40,693 bases of DNA, taken from Clostridia bacterium. Its GTDB lineage: Bacteria; Bacillota; Clostridia; Oscillospirales; CAG-272. Position numbers and translations under genes: made by a program. The stretch lies in contig JAFVWS010000010.1 in assembly GCA_017501545.1 (NCBI GenBank), forward strand, positions 1-40,693. Direction: 5' to 3'. Below the pieces are notes generated by a model. The model was not told where the DNA came from, made no database searches, and saw only the letters and a program-made list of their open reading frames with translations. Within the stretch, counting starts at the first letter, position 1. The number at the start of each line of letters is the position of its first letter. This document shows positions 23,634 through 32,466 of the stretch, one piece after another.

Positions 23634-24734
23634 GTGGCACTTTATATTTGCATTGCTATTTTCTTAATAGCAGGCTTACTTTTAGAGTTTACAGCAAAAA
23701 GAAAAAAAGCAACTGTAACCAAAGAAAATTCAAGGGTAAAAAAAGAGAACAAGCACACTGGATATCAAGTGTTGTTTTTCTTAGTTGTTATTTTTGTTTT
23801 ATGGTTTTTAACTGCCTTTCGTGCAGCTAATATAGGAAATGATACCTTAAACTATGTCAGATATTTCAACCTTTTTGCAAGCAATGGTATAATGCAAAAT
23901 TCACGCATTGAAATAGGATATCAAGTATTAAATATTCTTGTTTCAAAAATAAGCTTAAATCCTTACTTTTTCTTAGGCTTTGTTGCAACAATATGCTATC
24001 TTGGCACTGGAATTTATATTTATAAATATTCAGACAATATTGTTTATTCTACAGTACTTCTTTTCCCAATAGCATATAGCTTTTTTGCCTCAGGCTTAAG
24101 ACAAGCAATTGCAATGGTAATATGTCTTTATGCTTATCAAGCAATAAAAAACAAAAAGATTATTCGTGCTATCTTGCTTATTGCTTTTGCAGCATTATTT
24201 CATACCTCAGCCTTACTTATGCTGGTTCTTTTGTTCCATAAATTTATCCCGAAAAAACCATTTTGGGTTATACCGCTAACTGGCATTTTCATTGCCCTTT
24301 CATTAAGTGGCGTAATGGATAAGGTTTTTGCTGTTTTAATGGGTAGCTATGGCGGTTATTATGAATCCGAAATTTTAACAAACGGCTGGCTTGCTATTAC
24401 ATATTATTGCTTAAGGGCACTTGTTTTTTATTTCTTAGTGTTTTTATCGTATGAAAGCAATAAAAAAGAAAACTCACTGGTGCTTTCATTGTTTTCAATG
24501 CTATTAATAACCGTTTCGTTTGGTTTTAGCTTGAATTTGTTTCATAGGGCATCTAACTATTTTATGTTAATTGCAATGGTGGAGCTACCAAACTCAATAT
24601 ACAGAGGCAGTATAAAACGCAAGAAACTTTTTATGTTTTTAGTTGGATTTATAATGGTGTTATATTTCGTTGTATCACTTATTATTAGACCTAAATGGAA
24701 TCATCTATATCCATATCATTTTAACTGGCAATAA
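23634..24734 (+). CDS. EpsG / Wzy-like polysaccharide polymerase
   Basis: 366 residues and strongly hydrophobic, with about nine to ten predicted membrane helices. The motif FRAANIGNDTLNYVRYF, followed by IEIGYQVLNILVSKIS, is characteristic of the EpsG family, and SGLRQAIAMVICLYAYQ and LFHTSALLMLVLLF fit it too. These proteins act as repeat-unit polymerases in exopolysaccharide and capsule clusters. The start codon is probably the GTG at 23634, with GGAG upstream. It follows the GT4 gene by 12 bp. The cytoplasmic lysine-rich loop after the first helix (residues ~20-40) is as expected. Confidence 0.86.
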   Translation: MALYICIAIFLIAGLLLEFTAKRKKATVTKENSRVKKENKHTGYQVLFFLVVIFVLWFLTAFRAANIGNDTLNYVRYFNLFASNGIMQNSRIEIGYQVLNILVSKISLNPYFFLGFVATICYLGTGIYIYKYSDNIVYSTVLLFPIAYSFFASGLRQAIAMVICLYAYQAIKNKKIIRAILLIAFAALFHTSALLMLVLLFHKFIPKKPFWVIPLTGIFIALSLSGVMDKVFAVLMGSYGGYYESEILTNGWLAITYYCLRALVFYFLVFLSYESNKKENSLVLSLFSMLLITVSFGFSLNLFHRASNYFMLIAMVELPNSIYRGSIKRKKLFMFLVGFIMVLYFVVSLIIRPKWNHLYPYHFNWQ

Positions 24735-24743
24735 GGAGGAAAA

Positions 24744-25697
24744 ATGGAATTAATAAGTATTATTGTTCCTGTTTATAAGGCTGAGAAGTATCTTTGCGAG
24801 TGTATAGACTCTATTTTAGCTCAAACATATGAAAATTTTGAGCTTATATTAGTAGACGATGGTTCACCTGATATCAGTGGAAAAATCTGTGATGAATATG
24901 CAGAAAAAGACAAAAGAATAAAGGTAATCCACAAAGAAAACGGTGGGGTTTCTTCTGCGCGCAATATGGGTCTTGATAACGCGAATGGAGAATATATAAC
25001 TTTTATCGATTCTGACGATGTGGTGGATAAACAGTATCTTGAACTTATGTATAATAAACTTGTAGAAACACATTCTGATATCTGTTTTTGTAAAATGGAG
25101 TCCTTTGTCGAAACAATAAATGATAAAGTTAAAAATGATTCTTTTGAAATTTTCGATGTAAGTGACAACAATAAAAATAAGTTTATTATTGACTTCTTTG
25201 GAGGTAAATATGATTATTCGTCTTGTGGAATTTTATATGATAGAGCTATTATAAGCAATGTTAGATTTAATGAAAGTATAAAAAACAATGAGGATTTTCT
25301 TTTTACACTAAACTGTCTTTTAAATTGTAACAGAGTGTCTCTAATTTCAAATGTACTTTATAATTATAGAATTAACACAAGTTCTGTGACTAAAAATTAT
25401 ATTAAAAATTTTTTTGAGCAAAGCGTGGCTGTTTACAATGAATTGGATGAAATGTATAAAAACAATCGAATATCAAAAAAATGCTTAGATATTTATTCGT
25501 GCCGTTCATCGTATTTTATTATTAACAACGAAATGAAATACCAGAATGAAAATTATAAAAAGAAAATTAAAGAAATAAAATCATCTACTTTTTATAAATT
25601 TTTTAATTTGAAAAATATTTTAATATCTTTTCCTAAATTTTTATCAAAAGCTAAAGTTTCTTTGTTTTGGATGAGAATTAAATTACATTTATATTGA
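24744..25697 (+). CDS. family 2 glycosyltransferase
   Basis: 317 residues with the full GT-A signature: SIIVPVYKAEKYLCECIDSILAQTYENFELILVDDGSPD, then ENGGVSSARNMGLDNANGEYITFIDSDD, where DSD is the metal-binding DxD. The C-terminal third is lysine- and asparagine-rich, and the gene is clearly more AT-rich than the cluster ends, suggesting a different origin. AAGGAGG gives a strong ribosome-binding site. Its TGA stop is 8 bp ahead of the next ATG. Acceptor sugar unknown. Confidence 0.95.
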   Translation: MELISIIVPVYKAEKYLCECIDSILAQTYENFELILVDDGSPDISGKICDEYAEKDKRIKVIHKENGGVSSARNMGLDNANGEYITFIDSDDVVDKQYLELMYNKLVETHSDICFCKMESFVETINDKVKNDSFEIFDVSDNNKNKFIIDFFGGKYDYSSCGILYDRAIISNVRFNESIKNNEDFLFTLNCLLNCNRVSLISNVLYNYRINTSSVTKNYIKNFFEQSVAVYNELDEMYKNNRISKKCLDIYSCRSSYFIINNEMKYQNENYKKKIKEIKSSTFYKFFNLKNILISFPKFLSKAKVSLFWMRIKLHLY

Positions 25698-25705
25698 GAG
25701 TGAAA

Positions 25706-26836
25706 ATGAAAAAAATAGGAATACTTACACATTACTATAAAAGCATAAATTATGGAGGAAATTTACAAGCTTTTGCCTTGTTTAATAAAATTTCCAGTCT
25801 AGGATATGATTGCGAACAAATATCTTTTGAAAAGAAAGATATTAATCCGAAAAAGTCAATTAAAAGAATTGCAAAAAAAATTATAAAAATACCATTAACC
25901 TTATACAGAACAATAATATCAAAAAAATACAGTTTGCCAAAGGCGAAAAAACAAGCTTTTGAAAACTTTAATAGGAATATTATAGGGCATAGTGAAGTTG
26001 TTTACAACGAGGGAAACATAAAAGATTGCGTGGATAATTATGACTCTTTTGTTGCGGGAAGCGATCAAGTATGGAATTTTACTTGATATAATCCTGAATA
26101 TTTTCTCGACTTTGTTCCATCTGACAAAAAGAAAATTTCTTATGCAGCAAGCATAGGTAGTGATTATTTGACAGAAGAGCAAAAGAAAACCTTCAAAAAC
26201 AGCTTGAAGGATTATTACGCAGTTTCGGTAAGAGAGCCATCATCAATTAAACTAATAGAGGATTTATCTCCAGTTCCTGTTGTATCAACGCTTGACCCAA
26301 CCTTGCTTTTGGAAAGAGAAGACTGGGACAAGGTTTCGTCAGAAAGACTAATAGAAGAAGAGTATATTTTCTGTTACTTTTTAGGTGATTATAAAAAAAC
26401 ACGTAAATTGGTAAATGAATTCGCGAAAAAACACAATTTGAAAATTGCGTTTATCCCATATACTGCGGGTGTGGTTTTATCAGATAGAAAATTTGCAGAC
26501 TATCGCTTTATAGATGCCTCTCCTGAGGACTTTATTTCTTTAATAAAGCATGCAAAATACGTTTTCACAGATAGCTTTCATGCAGTTGTTTTTAGCCATA
26601 TATACGGCAAGGAATTCTTTGTGTTCAATCGCGATAAAAGAGCACTTATGAACGGCAGAATAAAGGACATAACCAGCCTTTTTGCATGTCAAGAAAGATA
26701 CTGTGATACAAATGAAAAAATGGCACTTAGTTACATAGAAGGCTTGTCACCTCTTGATTACACAAGGGAAACCGACGAGTTTTTGACTAAAAAAAGAGAA
26801 TCAATTGAATTTTTAGAAAATAATTTAAAGGACTAA
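25706..26836 (+). pseudogene. polysaccharide pyruvyl transferase family gene interrupted by an in-frame TGA
   Basis: Read through one stop, this is a ~376-residue member of the same family as the gene at 21446: MKKIGILTHYYKSINYGGNLQAFAL, FVAGSDQVWNFT, then TGA at 26084-26086, then YNPEYFLDFVPSDKKKISYAASIG, AVSVREPSSIKLIED, TLDPTLLL and TDSFHAVVFSHIYG. Both halves are in the same frame with no gap, and the stop sits where relatives usually carry a tryptophan or another residue between the VWN and YFLDF blocks. A single TGG-to-TGA change explains it. TGA is used as a genuine stop in at least six other genes here, so it is not sense-recoded genome-wide. Nonsense mutation, readthrough or sequencing error remain possible. 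Confidence 0.85.
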
Positions 26837-26838
26837 AA

Positions 26839-28404
26839 ATGGCAAAGAAATTAAACCAAGTAAAGATAGGTGCGATAATTTCATATGTGCAAATGGCGCT
26901 TGGCGTTATAATAGGACTTTTATATACTCCTTTTATGATACATTATCTTGGCAAAAGCGAGTATGGCCTTTATAACACAGTTGCGTCTGTAATATCTATG
27001 CTTTCAATCCTGTCGCTTGGATTTAATGCAGGATACATAAGATATTATGCAAAATACAAAAAAGAAGAAAATAACGATAGAATTTATAAGCTAAACGGGC
27101 TTTTCTTAATAATATTTACAATTATTGGTGTAATTGCGCTTATTTGTGGTCTTGTAATCTCTTTTAATTTAAATTTGGTTTTTGATAAAGGGCTTACCAG
27201 TGAGGAATATGAAATAGCAAGGGTTTTAATGCTAATTTTAACTGCAAATCTTGCAATTTCATTTCCAATGAGCGTTTTTCAAAGTATAATTTCCGCACAC
27301 GAAAAATACATATTTTTAAAGCTTCTTGCTATTTTTAAAACAGTTGGCGGACCGTTTGTTACGTTGCCACTTCTTCTTATGGGCTTTCGCTCAATTGCTA
27401 TGGTTAGCGTAACTGTTGGAGTGAGCATTGTTGTTGACATCTTTTATTTCATTTTTGTAATATTTAGACTAAAGCAAAAATTTGTTTTTCATGATTTTGA
27501 AAAAGGACTTTTCAAGGATTTATTCGTATTCACGTTGTTTATAGCAATAAGCACTATTGTAGACCAAATAAATTGGAACGTTGACAAGTTTTTACTTGGT
27601 AGATTTAAAGGCACGGGTGCGGTTGGAATATATTCAGTTGGCTTTACGCTATATCAATATTACCAGCTTTTTTCAACATCAATATCGGGTGTTTTCACCC
27701 CAAGGATACACAAAATTGTTAACACATCAGAAGAAAGAAATTTAAAAAACGAGCTTTCTCCTTTATTTGTCAAAATCGGTAGAATCCAATTTGCGATTTT
27801 AGGTTTAGTTGCAAGTGGAATTGTCTTTTTTGGTAAGCCCTTTATCCATTTTTGGGCAGGAGAAGGCTATGAAGACGCATATTACGTAGCGCTTCTTCTT
27901 ATTTTACCTGCAACAATAGCACTTATGCAAAACCTTGGCATTGAAGTGCAAAGAGCGCTTAATAAGCACAAATTTAGAAGTATTGTTTATACAGTAATGG
28001 CACTTGGTAATTTGGTTTTGTCTATATTCCTATGCCAAAAATATGGTGCGGTGGGAGCCGCGATAGGAACGGCTATTTCGTTAATTGTGGCTAATGGCAT
28101 TATTATGAATATTTATTATCATAAAAAGTGCTACATAAACATTTTAAGCTTTTGGAAAAACATACTAAGAATGTCACTTGGACTTATAATGCCTATAATC
28201 TGTGGCGTTTTAATAAATCTATTTGTTGATATTTATAACATTTGGTTTATGCTTTTGTCTATGGTTGGATACACAGTTGCTTATTGCTTGTCAATGTGGT
28301 TCTTAGGTCTTAACAAATATGAAAGAGGACTAATATTAAAGCCGATTAAGAAAATTTTTGGCTTAATAAAAAAGATATTTAGAAAAATATTAAAAAGAGG
28401 TTAA
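26839..28404 (+). CDS. Wzx-type polysaccharide flippase (MOP superfamily)
   Basis: 521 residues and about 12-14 hydrophobic helices. The N terminus (VKIGAIISYVQMALGVIIGLLYTPFMIHYLGKSEYGLYN) is the conserved first helix pair of the Wzx/RfbX branch of the MOP exporter superfamily. The stretch NWNVDKFLLGRFKGTGAVGIYSVG in the middle is also family-typical. The protein should carry the lipid-linked repeat unit from the inner to the outer face of the membrane before polymerisation by the EpsG-like protein. The ATG is 2 bp after the previous stop. C-terminal residues are lysine/arginine-rich, as is usual for the cytoplasmic tail. Confidence 0.93.
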   Translation: MAKKLNQVKIGAIISYVQMALGVIIGLLYTPFMIHYLGKSEYGLYNTVASVISMLSILSLGFNAGYIRYYAKYKKEENNDRIYKLNGLFLIIFTIIGVIALICGLVISFNLNLVFDKGLTSEEYEIARVLMLILTANLAISFPMSVFQSIISAHEKYIFLKLLAIFKTVGGPFVTLPLLLMGFRSIAMVSVTVGVSIVVDIFYFIFVIFRLKQKFVFHDFEKGLFKDLFVFTLFIAISTIVDQINWNVDKFLLGRFKGTGAVGIYSVGFTLYQYYQLFSTSISGVFTPRIHKIVNTSEERNLKNELSPLFVKIGRIQFAILGLVASGIVFFGKPFIHFWAGEGYEDAYYVALLLILPATIALMQNLGIEVQRALNKHKFRSIVYTVMALGNLVLSIFLCQKYGAVGAAIGTAISLIVANGIIMNIYYHKKCYINILSFWKNILRMSLGLIMPIICGVLINLFVDIYNIWFMLLSMVGYTVAYCLSMWFLGLNKYERGLILKPIKKIFGLIKKIFRKILKRG

Positions 28405-28405
28405 T

Positions 28406-29596
28406 ATGGATTTTGTAGTTGAATACAAGGATTGTTGTGGATGTGGTGCGTGCCACGAGGTATGCCCTAAAAGTGCCATTACAATGAAAATAGACGAATA
28501 TGGCTATGTGTATGCGTCCATAGATAATGAGCTTTGCGTTGATTGTGGCAAGTGCAAAAGCGTTTGTCCTGCAATTGTAAACAATAATGATAAGGAATTT
28601 GAGAAAAAAGCCTATGCAGGCACAAGCCTTGATGAGTCTACCAAAAAATCAACCTCTGGTGGCATTTTTGCTCTTTTTGCCAAAAAGGTTTTGTCCGAGG
28701 GCGGAGTAGTCTATGGTACTGAAATGAATGAAAGCTTTGACGTGCAGGTAATAGGCATCGAAAGTGAGGAGGAGCTACCTAAGCTCCAAGGCTCGAAATA
28801 CGTGCAGTCAAATATGCTTTCTGCCTTTAAAAAGATAAAGGAAGCGTTGAAGGAGAAAAAGGTGCTGTTTTGTGGCACCCCTTGTCAGGTTTCTGCACTT
28901 AAAAACTACATAGGTAAGGAAAGCGAAAATCTAATTTTAGTTGACATTGTTTGCCATGGCGTACCTAATAGCCAAATGTTTAAGGACGAAATCGCTCTTT
29001 TTCAAAAGAAATACAAGGACAATCTTTCTGGCTTTGCTTTTAGAGATAAGGATTTTGGACAAAACTGCGTAGGAAACTTAAAATTTAAAAATAAGGATGG
29101 TAAAAGGGCGCTTTATTCATATAGCTCCCCATACTATACTGCATTTTTAAAATGTGATATTTTCAGAGAAAGCTGTTATAGCTGTGCATATTCAAACACA
29201 AATCGCCCGGGAGATATTACAATTTGCGACTATTGGGGCGTTGAGAAGCAGGAAGGCGAATTTCACATGGCGTGCCAAGAAAAAGGCATGGTTGGCATTT
29301 CCGGCATAATTATAAACACCAAAAAAGGCGAGGAGTTTTTTGAGAAAAGTAAAGAAAAGCTTCTTTGCAAGGAGTCAACAGTAGAAAAGATTCAAAAAGA
29401 AAATGGCAACCTTGTCTGTCCATCAACAAGAGGAAGGAATTATGATACGGTAAGGGCTATTTATAAGGAAAGCGGTTGGGACGGAGTTTCACGCTTCTAT
29501 AACAAAAAATACAGAAAGCAAAGAATTACAAGACAGCTTTACAATGCATGCCCTAAATTCGTAAAAAAGCTTGCAAGAAAAGTATTAGGAAAATAA
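28406..29596 (+). CDS. FrhB-like iron-sulfur oxidoreductase (coenzyme F420 hydrogenase beta-subunit family)
   Basis: 396 residues. The N terminus carries two ferredoxin-type 4Fe-4S motifs, CCGCGACHEVCP and CVDCGKCKSVCP. The central part, with KKSTSGGIFALFAKKVL, LQGSKYVQS, VLFCGTPCQVSALK, VDIVCHGVPN and ITICDYWGV, is the FrhB/FdhB N- and C-terminal domain pair. Family members oxidise or reduce F420 or flavins; in Clostridia and Bacteroidetes many sit in glycan loci next to pyruvyl transferase-family genes with an unknown role. The genome shows no other F420 gene in this window, so a flavin or a sugar substrate is likelier. AGAGG precedes the ATG. Confidence 0.9.
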   Translation: MDFVVEYKDCCGCGACHEVCPKSAITMKIDEYGYVYASIDNELCVDCGKCKSVCPAIVNNNDKEFEKKAYAGTSLDESTKKSTSGGIFALFAKKVLSEGGVVYGTEMNESFDVQVIGIESEEELPKLQGSKYVQSNMLSAFKKIKEALKEKKVLFCGTPCQVSALKNYIGKESENLILVDIVCHGVPNSQMFKDEIALFQKKYKDNLSGFAFRDKDFGQNCVGNLKFKNKDGKRALYSYSSPYYTAFLKCDIFRESCYSCAYSNTNRPGDITICDYWGVEKQEGEFHMACQEKGMVGISGIIINTKKGEEFFEKSKEKLLCKESTVEKIQKENGNLVCPSTRGRNYDTVRAIYKESGWDGVSRFYNKKYRKQRITRQLYNACPKFVKKLARKVLGK

Positions 29597-29597
29597 A

Positions 29598-30272
29598 ATG
29601 AAAAAAATATTGAGTAAATTAAAGACACTTATCAAAAAAATACAATTTTTCTTTAGAGATAAAACCATAAATAAAAAATACAGAAAACGCCTAAAGAATC
29701 ATGATTTCAGTATAATATCTAACGACTGCATAGGTGGTGTAATATGTAAGGATTTGAGATGTCGCTTTAATTCCCCTACGGTTAATTTCTATTTTTCATC
29801 AGAGGATTATGTAAAGTTTGTTAGCAAGTTGAAAGATTACATAGATAACGGTAAGCTGAGAGACGTTACAGATGGTTGGAAATATGTAAAGGTTGCTATT
29901 GCAATTGATGGGGAAGAAATAGTTGCCCACTGTATTCACTATAAAACAGCAGAAGAATTTATAGAAAAATGGAACTCTAGAAAAGAGCGTATAAATTACG
30001 ACAACTGCTTCTTTATGATGAATGACCGTAATGGTTTTGTTGAAGAACATTTGAAAGCTTTTGACTCGTTACCATATAAAAACAAAATTTGCTTTGTACA
30101 CAAAGAGTATCCAGAATATAAAAGTGCGTTTTATATTAAAGGTTCAGAAAACGATCCAATGGTTAAAGCTATGACGGACTACAAAAGCAAATTTGGAATA
30201 AAAAGAAGATATGACGATTTTGATTTTGTTGAATGGCTAAACTCAAATGCTGAACAAAAGGAAATAAAATGA
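29598..30272 (+). CDS. DUF1919 family protein
   Basis: 224 residues. The N-terminal ~35 residues are strongly basic. FSIISNDCIGGVICKDLRCRFNSPTVNFYFSSEDYVKFVSKLKDYI is the DUF1919 signature block, and the C-terminal KAFDSLPYKNKICFVHKEYPEYKSAFYIKG fits as well. DUF1919 proteins are found in exopolysaccharide gene clusters and are presumed to act in glycan assembly, but no reaction is established. The ATG follows the FrhB-like stop by 1 bp. The stop overlaps the next gene by four bases (ATGA). Confidence 0.85.
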   Translation: MKKILSKLKTLIKKIQFFFRDKTINKKYRKRLKNHDFSIISNDCIGGVICKDLRCRFNSPTVNFYFSSEDYVKFVSKLKDYIDNGKLRDVTDGWKYVKVAIAIDGEEIVAHCIHYKTAEEFIEKWNSRKERINYDNCFFMMNDRNGFVEEHLKAFDSLPYKNKICFVHKEYPEYKSAFYIKGSENDPMVKAMTDYKSKFGIKRRYDDFDFVEWLNSNAEQKEIK

Positions 30273-31399
30273 TATTTAAACTTTTAAAATGTGCCTTAGG
30301 CGAGGTGGAGAAGAGAGAAGAGCTTAAGCTTGGCGCGGATGCGTGGCAGGCTATATATGATCTATCCAAAAAGCACGATTTGGCGCATCTTATAGGCTAC
30401 GCCTTGAATTTCTACGACGTGGAAATTGAGCCAGAGCTAAGGGCTTCCTTTGACAAGGCGATTAACGTCGCTGGCTTTCGCTACGCCAAGAGTAGCTATG
30501 AGCTTGAGGCGCTCTCCGAGACACTTGAAAAGGCAGAGATATGCTTTGTTCCACTCAAGGGCTCAGTGATTAACAGATATTACAGTGAGCCTTGGTTAAG
30601 GACAAGCTGTGATATTGACATTCTTGTCAAAAAAGAGGACCTGGAGAGGGCAACGGACGCTCTTGTCACCACCCTTGGCTACAAGCGCCAGTTTGCAACG
30701 ACCCATGACGTGTCTATTATGACACCAAGTGGAGTACATATTGAGCTTCACTTTGACCTTCAGGAGGAGGGATTTAATTCCTCAGACACCCTTGCCAACG
30801 TTTGGTGCAGTGGCGAGCTTGAAAAGGTAGCAAACTTTGAGCATAAAATGACAAACGAGCTGTTTTTGTTCTACCACGTTTACCATATGGCAAAGCATTT
30901 TAAGCTTGGTGGCTGTGGCATAAAGCCCCTGCTTGACCTTATAATTATAAGAAACAAAATGGGCTACGACGAAAACAAGGTGCTCGCGCTTTTGGAAAAT
31001 GAGGGCTACGGTGTATTTTATAAAAACGCCCTCACCTTAGCTGAGGCTTGGTTTGAGGACGGGGCGCACACTGAGCTTTCAAAGGAAATGCAGGACTATA
31101 TTTTAGATGGTGGAGTATACGGCTCAATGCAACACAACCTTGCAATTGCACAATCTAAGGAGGGTCGCTTTGCACGCTTGTGGAAGCGCATATTTATGCC
31201 TTACAAGCAACTAATAATTAGATACCCATCACTAAAAAAATGCCCACCCCTGTATCCATTTTACTTGGTGCGCAGGTGGCTAAGAATAATCTTCAGTCGT
31301 GACAGAAAGCGCGCGTTTGATGAAATCAAGCTAAATCAACAGGTGACAAGCGCGCAAATTGAATATTCCAAGAGGCTAATGGGCAATTTAGGCTTATGA
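30269..31399 (+). CDS. uncharacterised nucleotidyltransferase-fold protein
   Basis: 376 residues. The block FVPLKGSVINRYYSEPWLRTSCDIDILVKKEDLERA has the nucleotidyltransferase pattern with the paired acidic residues of CDIDILV, followed by IELHFDLQEE with a third acidic position. This matches the uncharacterised nucleotidyltransferase family (PF14907) common in polysaccharide and sublancin-like loci. Acceptor and nucleotide are unknown. The gene is visibly less AT-rich than its upstream neighbours, so the boundary between a foreign core and the conserved flank may lie near 30,270. The ATG overlaps the previous stop (ATGA). Confidence 0.85.
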   Translation: MIFKLLKCALGEVEKREELKLGADAWQAIYDLSKKHDLAHLIGYALNFYDVEIEPELRASFDKAINVAGFRYAKSSYELEALSETLEKAEICFVPLKGSVINRYYSEPWLRTSCDIDILVKKEDLERATDALVTTLGYKRQFATTHDVSIMTPSGVHIELHFDLQEEGFNSSDTLANVWCSGELEKVANFEHKMTNELFLFYHVYHMAKHFKLGGCGIKPLLDLIIIRNKMGYDENKVLALLENEGYGVFYKNALTLAEAWFEDGAHTELSKEMQDYILDGGVYGSMQHNLAIAQSKEGRFARLWKRIFMPYKQLIIRYPSLKKCPPLYPFYLVRRWLRIIFSRDRKRAFDEIKLNQQVTSAQIEYSKRLMGNLGL

Positions 31400-31418
31400 T
31401 TTAGGAAAGGACATCGGT

Positions 31419-32438
31419 ATGACTATCATCGTGACAGGTGGGGCGGGATTTATCGGCTCGAACTTTGTTTATCACATGCTAAAAAAATATAGCGATTACA
31501 AAATAGCTTGCGTTGACTGTCTGACCTATGCGGGAAATCTTTCCACCCTTGAGGGTGCTTTGAAAAATCCTAATTTTAAGTTCTACAAGGCTGACATTTG
31601 TGATCGCGAGGCGATTGATAAAATCTTCGAGGCAGAGAAGCCGAATATTGTGGTGAATTTTGCGGCGGAGAGCCACGTTGACCGTTCAATTAACGACCCC
31701 GAGGTGTTTTTGAAAACAAATATTCTCGGCACACAGGTTTTAATGGACGCGTGCCGTAAATACGGAATTGACCGCTATCATCAGGTGTCAACAGACGAGG
31801 TCTATGGCGATTTGCCACTTGACCGACCAGACCTGTTATTCACGGAAAAAACACCAATACATGCGAGCAGTCCGTATAGCGCCTCTAAGGCAAGCGCTGA
31901 CCTTTTGGTGCTTGCTTATCATAGGACCTACGGCTTGCCGGTGACTATTTCAAGGTGCTCAAACAACTATGGTCCGTACCATTTTCCAGAGAAGCTAATT
32001 CCACTTATGATAATAAATGCTTTGGGAGAAAAACCTCTACCAGTGTACGGGAAAGGCGAAAATGTGCGCGACTGGCTATATGTTTCTGACCACTGCGAGG
32101 CGATTGATTTAATTATCCACAAGGGCGCCGTGGGCGAGGTTTACAACGTTGGCGGACACAACGAAATGGCAAACATTGACATAGTAAAGCTCATCTGCAA
32201 AAGACTTGGCAAAAGTGAGGACTTGATTACGTATGTTGCCGACCGAAAGGGGCACGATATGCGCTATGCCATTGACCCAACTAAGATTCATCGTGAGCTT
32301 GGTTGGCTTCCCAAAACTAAATTTGAAAATGGCATTGATTTGACAATAAAGTGGTATTTAGAGAACAGAAAATGGTGGGAAACCATTATTTCCGGCGAGT
32401 ATCGTGATTATTACAAACAAATGTATGAAAACAGATAA
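31419..32438 (+). CDS. rfbB: dTDP-glucose 4,6-dehydratase
   Basis: 339 residues, normal length. It has the short-chain dehydrogenase NAD-binding loop VTGGAGFIGSNF, then NFAAESHVDRSI, the catalytic STDEVYGDLP, and YSASKASADLLV with the Tyr-x3-Lys pair. NNYGPYHFPEKLIPLMI and GENVRDWLYVSDHCEA are RfbB-specific. It converts dTDP-glucose to dTDP-4-keto-6-deoxyglucose, the branch point to rhamnose and other deoxysugars. The other rhamnose genes (rfbA, rfbC, rfbD) are not in this window. GGAAAGG precedes the ATG. It is the last gene of the operon. Confidence 0.96.
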   Translation: MTIIVTGGAGFIGSNFVYHMLKKYSDYKIACVDCLTYAGNLSTLEGALKNPNFKFYKADICDREAIDKIFEAEKPNIVVNFAAESHVDRSINDPEVFLKTNILGTQVLMDACRKYGIDRYHQVSTDEVYGDLPLDRPDLLFTEKTPIHASSPYSASKASADLLVLAYHRTYGLPVTISRCSNNYGPYHFPEKLIPLMIINALGEKPLPVYGKGENVRDWLYVSDHCEAIDLIIHKGAVGEVYNVGGHNEMANIDIVKLICKRLGKSEDLITYVADRKGHDMRYAIDPTKIHRELGWLPKTKFENGIDLTIKWYLENRKWWETIISGEYRDYYKQMYENR

Positions 32439-32466
32439 AAGCAAGGCGAAAATGCCTTGCTTTTTA
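32437..32466. terminator. bidirectional intrinsic terminator ending the glycan operon
   Basis: AAAAGCAAGGC and GCCTTGCTTTTT around a GAAAAT loop. The rfbB stop and the stop of the convergent amidohydrolase both lie at its edges. Confidence 0.93.

Noticed and set aside
26084-26086. TGA read as tryptophan genome-wide (alternative genetic code)
   Set aside because: TGA serves as the terminal stop of guaA, azlC, the four-helix-bundle gene, the glycosyltransferase at 24744, the DUF1919 gene and the nucleotidyltransferase gene, several with conserved coupling overlaps; TGG is used for Trp elsewhere.
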